Part shown: piece after piece, positions 60,247 to 64,000 of the stretch
How positions within the stretch are numbered: position 1 is the first letter of the stretch
Layout: every line of letters begins with the position of its first letter
Assembly (NCBI RefSeq): GCF_011390835.1
Contig: NZ_JAABRQ010000017.1
Location: 1 to 64,000, forward strand
Origin: Hydrogenophaga sp.
GTDB taxonomy: Bacteria > Pseudomonadota > Gammaproteobacteria > Burkholderiales > Burkholderiaceae_C
DNA length: 64,000 nucleotides
Direction of reading: 5' to 3'
Translations under genes and position numbers: made by a program
The notes under the pieces: model-generated
The model's input: only the letters and a program-made list of their open reading frames with translations
Told to the model about the DNA's origin: nothing
Databases searched by the model: none

Positions 60247-60333
60247 AGGCGATTGCTCAGGGTTTTTACGGTGCGCAGCGGGCCAGCACAATCGCTTACC
60301 TTGCTGGCTTGGCCAGGCCTTAAATTGGCGGCC

Positions 60334-61014
60334 ATGACACACCTGACCCAACTCACTCCGCCCACACCGCCTTCACAACCCCGCAGCCAGCAACGCCTGA
60401 CTCTGGTGGCTCTCGCCATGACCGCGGGGTGGCTGACCGCATGCGGTGGCGGCGGAGATGCTGGCAGTGCGGCCCTCCTTGCCGCAGGCGGCACCGTGGG
60501 CAGTGCGCCGGTCAGTGCCACCACCACCTCACCCACGCCGGCGGCGTCCAGTCCCGTCGCCTCGGCGGTTCTGGCGCCTGACAGCACCTGCAACCTGCCC
60601 AACTTCCAGGCTGACCTGTTGCGCCAGATCAACGCTGCCCGTGCGGCCGGGCGCAGCTGCGGTGCAACTGCCTTTTCCCCAACAAGCTCTCTGGCGTGGA
60701 ACGCCCGCCTGTTCGCTGCTGCAGAAGGTCATTCGCGCGACATGGCGAGCAACAACTATTTTTCCCACACCAGCCTGGATGGGCGCTCGGCTTCGAGCCG
60801 GGTCACCACCGCGGGCTATGTCTGGCGGGCCACCGGTGAGAACATCGCCGCCGGTCAACGAGACGTGACCACCGTGATGAACGGCTGGCTGGCCAGCGAA
60901 GGCCATTGCCGCAACATCATGAATCCCAGCTACCAGGACGTGGCCGTCGCCTGTGTGCAGCAATCGGGTACCACCTACGGGCGCTACTGGACCATGGTGC
61001 TGGCCCGACCCTGA
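60334..61014 (+). CDS. CAP-domain (SCP-like) lipoprotein
   Basis: A 226-residue secreted protein with an N-terminal hydrophobic segment ending in LTACGGG, a lipobox-like Cys, followed by a Ser/Thr/Pro/Ala linker (about 45-85). The C-terminal CAP domain has EGHSRDMASNNYFSHTSLDG (His/Glu/His cavity residues), TGENIAAG and GHCRNIMNPSYQDVAVAC. Bacterial CAP proteins are of unknown function, perhaps lipid-binding or hydrolytic. It is divergent from the paa operon, across the operator, and could be affected by it. Confidence 0.88.
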   Translation: MTHLTQLTPPTPPSQPRSQQRLTLVALAMTAGWLTACGGGGDAGSAALLAAGGTVGSAPVSATTTSPTPAASSPVASAVLAPDSTCNLPNFQADLLRQINAARAAGRSCGATAFSPTSSLAWNARLFAAAEGHSRDMASNNYFSHTSLDGRSASSRVTTAGYVWRATGENIAAGQRDVTTVMNGWLASEGHCRNIMNPSYQDVAVACVQQSGTTYGRYWTMVLARP

Positions 61015-61032
61015 TTCGCTGGAGGCGAGCGA

Positions 61033-61947
61033 TCAGCCGCCGGACTCCACGCTTTGCCCCTTGCCGCGCCCCCGGCCCAACACATCCAGCAGGATGGTCA
61101 ACGCCTGCTGCAGTGCCGGCTTGAGCGTATGGGGCGGGTTGATCACAAACATGCCGCTGGCGGTGAGGCCAGGTCGGTCGTCCGGACCATGGGTAGGGTC
61201 CTGACCAATCGCCAGGGTGGCGTTCAGCCACGGGCGCTGGGCCTGGTTGCTCAGGGTCTTGAGGCGCTTGGGCAGGTCATGGGCCTCGGTACGCGGGATG
61301 ACGGGATACCAGACCAGGTAGGTACCGGTCGGGAAGCGCTTGAGTGAGTCCTGTATGCAGGCGCTCACTTTCGCGTAATCGCTCTTGATCTCGTAGCTGG
61401 GATCGATCAGCACGAGCGCACGCCGGGAGCCGGTGGCCGAAGGCGGTGGCGGCAAAAGTGGCTTGAGGCCTTCGAAGCCATCCTGACGCAACACCGTGAT
61501 GTTCCGGCCGGCTCCCAGCTGGGCGATGTTGGCGTCCAGCGTCTTGCCGTCGGTCGGGTGCAGCTCGAACAGCTTCAGCCTGTCGCGCGAGACGGTACGC
61601 ATCAGCGAGTGCAACACAAAGGGCGATCCTGGGTAGACGCGCAGGCTGCCCGAAGGGTTGAAGCTGGCGATCAGGTCCAGGTAGTCATCCAGGGCAGGGC
61701 TGGCCGTTACCGGCGTGCCCTGGGCCGGGCGGCAGGCCGCCATGAGTTTGACCACACCGTCTTTGGCTTCGCCGCCGGTTTCCGCATAGTCGCCATCCAG
61801 CCGGTACAGGCCTGCCCCGGCATGGGTGTCTACCAGGGTGATTGCCGGTTCTTTCTGCATGAGGTGACGCAGGGTGGCAATCAGCGTGGTGTGCTTGATC
61901 ACATCCCCGTGGTTGCCGGCATGAAAGGCATGGCGATAGCTGAACAT
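61033..61947 (-). CDS. rlmJ: 23S rRNA (adenine-2030-N6)-methyltransferase
   Basis: A 304-residue RlmJ that methylates A2030 of 23S rRNA. N-terminal FSYRHAFHAGNHGDVIKH and VDTHAGAGLYRL are characteristic. The catalytic motif reads IDPSYEIK, with Ser in place of the second Pro of DPPYE, a substitution that leaves the Asp-Pro and Tyr. It converges with the CAP gene (18 bases) and is divergent from rplM. Confidence 0.93.
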   Translation of the reverse strand: MFSYRHAFHAGNHGDVIKHTTLIATLRHLMQKEPAITLVDTHAGAGLYRLDGDYAETGGEAKDGVVKLMAACRPAQGTPVTASPALDDYLDLIASFNPSGSLRVYPGSPFVLHSLMRTVSRDRLKLFELHPTDGKTLDANIAQLGAGRNITVLRQDGFEGLKPLLPPPPSATGSRRALVLIDPSYEIKSDYAKVSACIQDSLKRFPTGTYLVWYPVIPRTEAHDLPKRLKTLSNQAQRPWLNATLAIGQDPTHGPDDRPGLTASGMFVINPPHTLKPALQQALTILLDVLGRGRGKGQSVESGG

Positions 61948-61990
61948 AGGCCGCCATGGTAGCGGTTATGGCTGCTTCACCACATGCCGC

Positions 61991-62020
61991 TTGCCTCGAC
62001 CCCGGGAAATTTCGTACAAT
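61991..62020 (+). promoter_or_regulatory. sigma-70-like promoter of rplM-rpsI
   Basis: TTGCCT (61991-61996) and TACAAT (62015-62020) with an 18-base spacer. The 140-base leader that follows up to rplM may hold an L13 autoregulatory structure, but I cannot identify one. Confidence 0.6.
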
Positions 62021-62160
62021 GGAAGGCTTCGCAGCGAAATAGGCTCCGCGACGAAGTCGATCTGGCGCCATGCGGCGGATCAATCCCCACCTAAGAGGTT
62101 TCCAGCAGAGAAACACCGACCGTGGAAAAGAGCCGCCAAACCCTCTCTTCAGAGAAACTC

Positions 62161-62592
62161 ATGACCAAAACGTTCAGCGCCAAACCCGCTGACGTGACGC
62201 ACGAGTGGTTTGTGATTGACGCGACCGACAAGGTCCTCGGACGAGTTGCCAGTGAAGTGGCTCTCCGACTGCGCGGCAAGCACAAGGCCATTTACACGCC
62301 TCACGTCGATACCGGTGACTTCATCGTCATCATCAACGCGGCCAAGATCCGCGTCACGGGCAACAAAGCCCTGGACAAGATTTACTACCGCCACTCCGGC
62401 TACCCGGGCGGTATCTACGCCACCAACTTCCGCGACATGCAGGCCAAGCACCCGGGCCGCGCGATCGAGAAGGCCGTCAAGGGCATGCTGCCCAAGGGCC
62501 CGCTCGGCTACGCCATGATCAAGAAGCTCAAGGTGTACGGCGGTGCCGAGCATCCCCACACCGCCCAACAGCCTAAAGTGCTGGACATCTGA
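62161..62592 (+). CDS. rplM: 50S ribosomal protein L13
   Basis: A 143-residue L13 with [46 protein letters not shown] and [25 protein letters not shown]. The ATG at 62161 matches the family start; the short frame before it is leader. It is 11 bases before rpsI, the universal rplM-rpsI pair. Confidence 0.98.
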   Translation: MTKTFSAKPADVTHEWFVIDATDKVLGRVASEVALRLRGKHKAIYTPHVDTGDFIVIINAAKIRVTGNKALDKIYYRHSGYPGGIYATNFRDMQAKHPGRAIEKAVKGMLPKGPLGYAMIKKLKVYGGAEHPHTAQQPKVLDI

Positions 62593-62603
62593 AGGAGCCA
62601 GCA

Positions 62604-62996
62604 ATGATTGGTGAATGGAACAATGGCACCGGCCGTCGCAAATCCAGCGTCGCGCGGGTGTTTCTGAAAAAAGGCTCCGGCCAGATCGTGGTCAATGGCA
62701 AGGACATCCAGGCCTACTTCGGCCGTGAGACATCCATCATGATCGCCAAGCAGCCCCTGCTGCTGACCAACCACGCCGATACCTTCGACGTGATGGTCAA
62801 TGTGCACGGTGGTGGCGAATCCGGCCAGGCCGGCGCTGTGCGCCATGGCATCACCCGCGCCCTGATCGACTACGACGCCACGCTCAAGCCTGAGCTGTCG
62901 CAAGCCGGTTTCGTGACGCGCGATGCGCGCGAGGTCGAGCGCAAGAAGGTCGGTCTGCGTTCTGCACGCCGCGCCAAGCAGTTCAGCAAGCGCTAG
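62604..62996 (+). CDS. rpsI: 30S ribosomal protein S9
   Basis: A 130-residue S9 with [42 protein letters not shown] and the basic tail [12 protein letters not shown] that reaches the ribosomal P site. It follows rplM with a GAAGGAG ribosome site and is followed by an intrinsic terminator. Confidence 0.98.
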   Translation: MIGEWNNGTGRRKSSVARVFLKKGSGQIVVNGKDIQAYFGRETSIMIAKQPLLLTNHADTFDVMVNVHGGGESGQAGAVRHGITRALIDYDATLKPELSQAGFVTRDAREVERKKVGLRSARRAKQFSKR

Positions 62997-63020
62997 CCGC
63001 CTGTTTGCCTGCTGCAAAAG

Positions 63021-63051
63021 CCGCCCTCAAGTCAGCTTGGGGCGGTTTTTT
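63021..63051 (+). terminator. intrinsic terminator after rpsI
   Basis: CCGCCCTCAAG and CTTGGGGCGG form a stem with one bulged C and loop TCAG, followed by TTTTTT. Confidence 0.85.
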
Positions 63052-63099
63052 GCTTTCAGGACCTTGGTTACGTTGGCTTGCAAATTGAAAGGCTTTTGA

Positions 63100-63807
63100 A
63101 TGCGATTTCGCTTGCTCCGAAGGCGTCTGGCGCAAAACACGCCGCGCGTGTCGGTGCGCAGTGCCCTGCCGTGGCCGTTCCGCTGGTTGCTGGGTGCGGT
63201 GGTGCTGGGCTTCTCGGGGGCGCTGGCATTGTGGGCATTTGAGTTTGGCAAAGACATTGCCGGTCTGGATCGCAACGCCAAGCAGGAGCTGGCGAGTCTG
63301 CGCAGCGAAGTCGCGGTGCTTCGAGAGGAGCTGGGCAAGTCTCAGTCGATCTCCAACACGTCTGAGAGCCTGTTGACGGCGGAGAGGGTGGCGCAGGAGC
63401 AGCTTTTGCTGCAGATGCGGCAGCTGGAAGTGGAGAACCAGGCGCTGCGCAGCGATCTGGGTTTCTTTGAGCGCCTCATGCCTGGCACGGGCAGCGATGA
63501 ACTCAACATCCGTGGCCTGCAGGTGGAACGGGTCTCCGAAGGCCAATTGCGTTGGCAGGCGCTGATGATCCAAGCCAAGAAGAATGCGCCCGAGTTCAAG
63601 GGCACGCTGGAGATCTCGCTCACCGGCACGCTGGAAGGCAAGCCCTGGTCCAGTGCAGGTGCGGGAAGATCGCAACCGGTTGTCATCAAGAGTTACCTTC
63701 GGCGTGAAGGCCTGATCGACCTGCCGCCCATGACCGTGGTAAAAACCGTGACTGCCCGTATCCTGCAGGGCAGCGTGGTGAAGTCGGTTCAAACCGTCAA
63801 GCTGTAG
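63100..63807 (+). CDS. membrane-anchored coiled-coil protein (DUF6776-like)
   Basis: A 235-residue protein with a basic N-terminus, one membrane helix at about 27-48 (FRWLLGAVVLGFSGALALWAF) and a coiled coil at about 60-120 (ELASLRSEVAVLREELGK...LLLQMRQLEVENQALRSDLGFFE). The C-terminal part, rich in beta strands, probably lies in the periplasm. Proteins like this precede bactofilin genes in Burkholderiales. The function is unknown. An unnamed family of this shape fits better than any known enzyme. Confidence 0.8.
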   Translation: MRFRLLRRRLAQNTPRVSVRSALPWPFRWLLGAVVLGFSGALALWAFEFGKDIAGLDRNAKQELASLRSEVAVLREELGKSQSISNTSESLLTAERVAQEQLLLQMRQLEVENQALRSDLGFFERLMPGTGSDELNIRGLQVERVSEGQLRWQALMIQAKKNAPEFKGTLEISLTGTLEGKPWSSAGAGRSQPVVIKSYLRREGLIDLPPMTVVKTVTARILQGSVVKSVQTVKL

Positions 63808-63834
63808 ATTCCATCGTTGTCTGGAGAATCGCCC

Positions 63835-64000
63835 ATGTTCGGCAAGAAGAAACAGCCCCCCATCAAGAGCCTGATTGCACTAGGCACGCGAATCGAGGGC
63901 AACGTGATCTTTCACGATGGCTTGCGCGTGGATGGGGAAGTGGTCGGCGATATCCGTGCCAGCGATGAGCAGCCCAGCATTCTGGTGGTCAGCGAAGAGG
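63835..64000 (+). CDS. bactofilin-family cytoskeletal protein (start only, truncated by window end)
   Basis: The first 55 codons of a bactofilin read MFGKKKQPPIKSLIALGTRI, then EGNVIFHDGLRVDGEVVGDI, the start of the polymer-forming beta-helix. A CTGGAGAA ribosome site precedes the ATG. The gene runs off the right edge of the window. It follows the coiled-coil membrane protein by 27 bases; the two are probably cotranscribed and may form a cell-shape or envelope scaffold. Confidence 0.88.
   Translation, partial: MFGKKKQPPIKSLIALGTRIEGNVIFHDGLRVDGEVVGDIRASDEQPSILVVSEE

Noticed and set aside
1-64000. CRISPR array, tRNA, rRNA or intact insertion sequence
   Set aside because: No regularly spaced direct repeats, no tRNA cloverleaf, no rRNA segments and no transposase gene were recognised.

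Overview
This window looks like a chromosomal segment of a high-GC betaproteobacterium of the order Burkholderiales, most like a member of the Comamonadaceae (Hydrogenophaga or a close relative). That placement is an inference from four things: strong GC bias at third codon positions, a MerR-type LiuR system for leucine catabolism with aceK close by, a SAH riboswitch in front of ahcY, and a family of GC-rich intergenic palindromic repeats. I see no rRNA, tRNA, CRISPR array, integrase or intact insertion sequence. Nearly all of the 64 kb is protein-coding.

Layout. 16-2401: LPS heptose phosphatase, acyltransferase and a YgjP-type metallopeptidase. 2458-12236: the first leucine/isovalerate block, with a LiuR-like MerR regulator, two LiuR-type operators, a metallo-beta-lactamase-fold hydrolase, YigZ, a thioesterase, isovaleryl-CoA dehydrogenase, beta-carbonic anhydrase, AceK, a thiolase, an SDR and an acyl-CoA dehydrogenase. 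12433-15298: trkA-trkH potassium uptake. 15457-20838: rhodanese, YchJ, a HAD hydrolase, speD-speE, a D-tartrate dehydratase-like enolase-superfamily enzyme and a homocysteine methyltransferase-like protein. 21217-23970: a compact three-gene SPFH / double zinc-ribbon / small membrane protein module, bordered by a non-coding stretch of different composition. 24285-34211: the second leucine block, with an AraC regulator divergent from methylcrotonyl-CoA carboxylase beta, then DinB, acyl-CoA dehydrogenase, methylglutaconyl-CoA hydratase, DUF4126, carboxylase alpha, hydroxypyruvate reductase and HMG-CoA lyase. 34213-38254: transporters and small conserved proteins. 38385-44492: a double-length UvrA. 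44522-50337: a Cys-cluster protein, aldehyde dehydrogenase, YeeE/YedE transporter, MFS transporter and HAD phosphatase. 50413-55517: SAH riboswitch, ahcY, tlyA, metF, rlpA and metY. 56330-60169: paaABCDE phenylacetyl-CoA epoxidase operon (minus strand) behind a 34-bp perfect palindrome. 60334-64000: CAP-domain lipoprotein, rlmJ, rplM-rpsI, a coiled-coil membrane protein and the start of a bactofilin.

How the genes work together. The two liu blocks together encode the route from isovaleryl-CoA to acetyl-CoA plus acetoacetate. The carbonic anhydrase coupled to isovaleryl-CoA dehydrogenase could supply bicarbonate to methylcrotonyl-CoA carboxylase, and AceK sets the split of the resulting acetyl-CoA between the TCA cycle and the glyoxylate shunt. 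ahcY, metF, metY and the homocysteine methyltransferase-like gene concern the S-adenosylmethionine/homocysteine cycle, and speD draws SAM into spermidine. The most unusual items are the tandem UvrA carrying two apparently domesticated repeat elements in frame, the SPFH/zinc-ribbon module, and a GmhB whose last HAD motif has lost its acidic residues.
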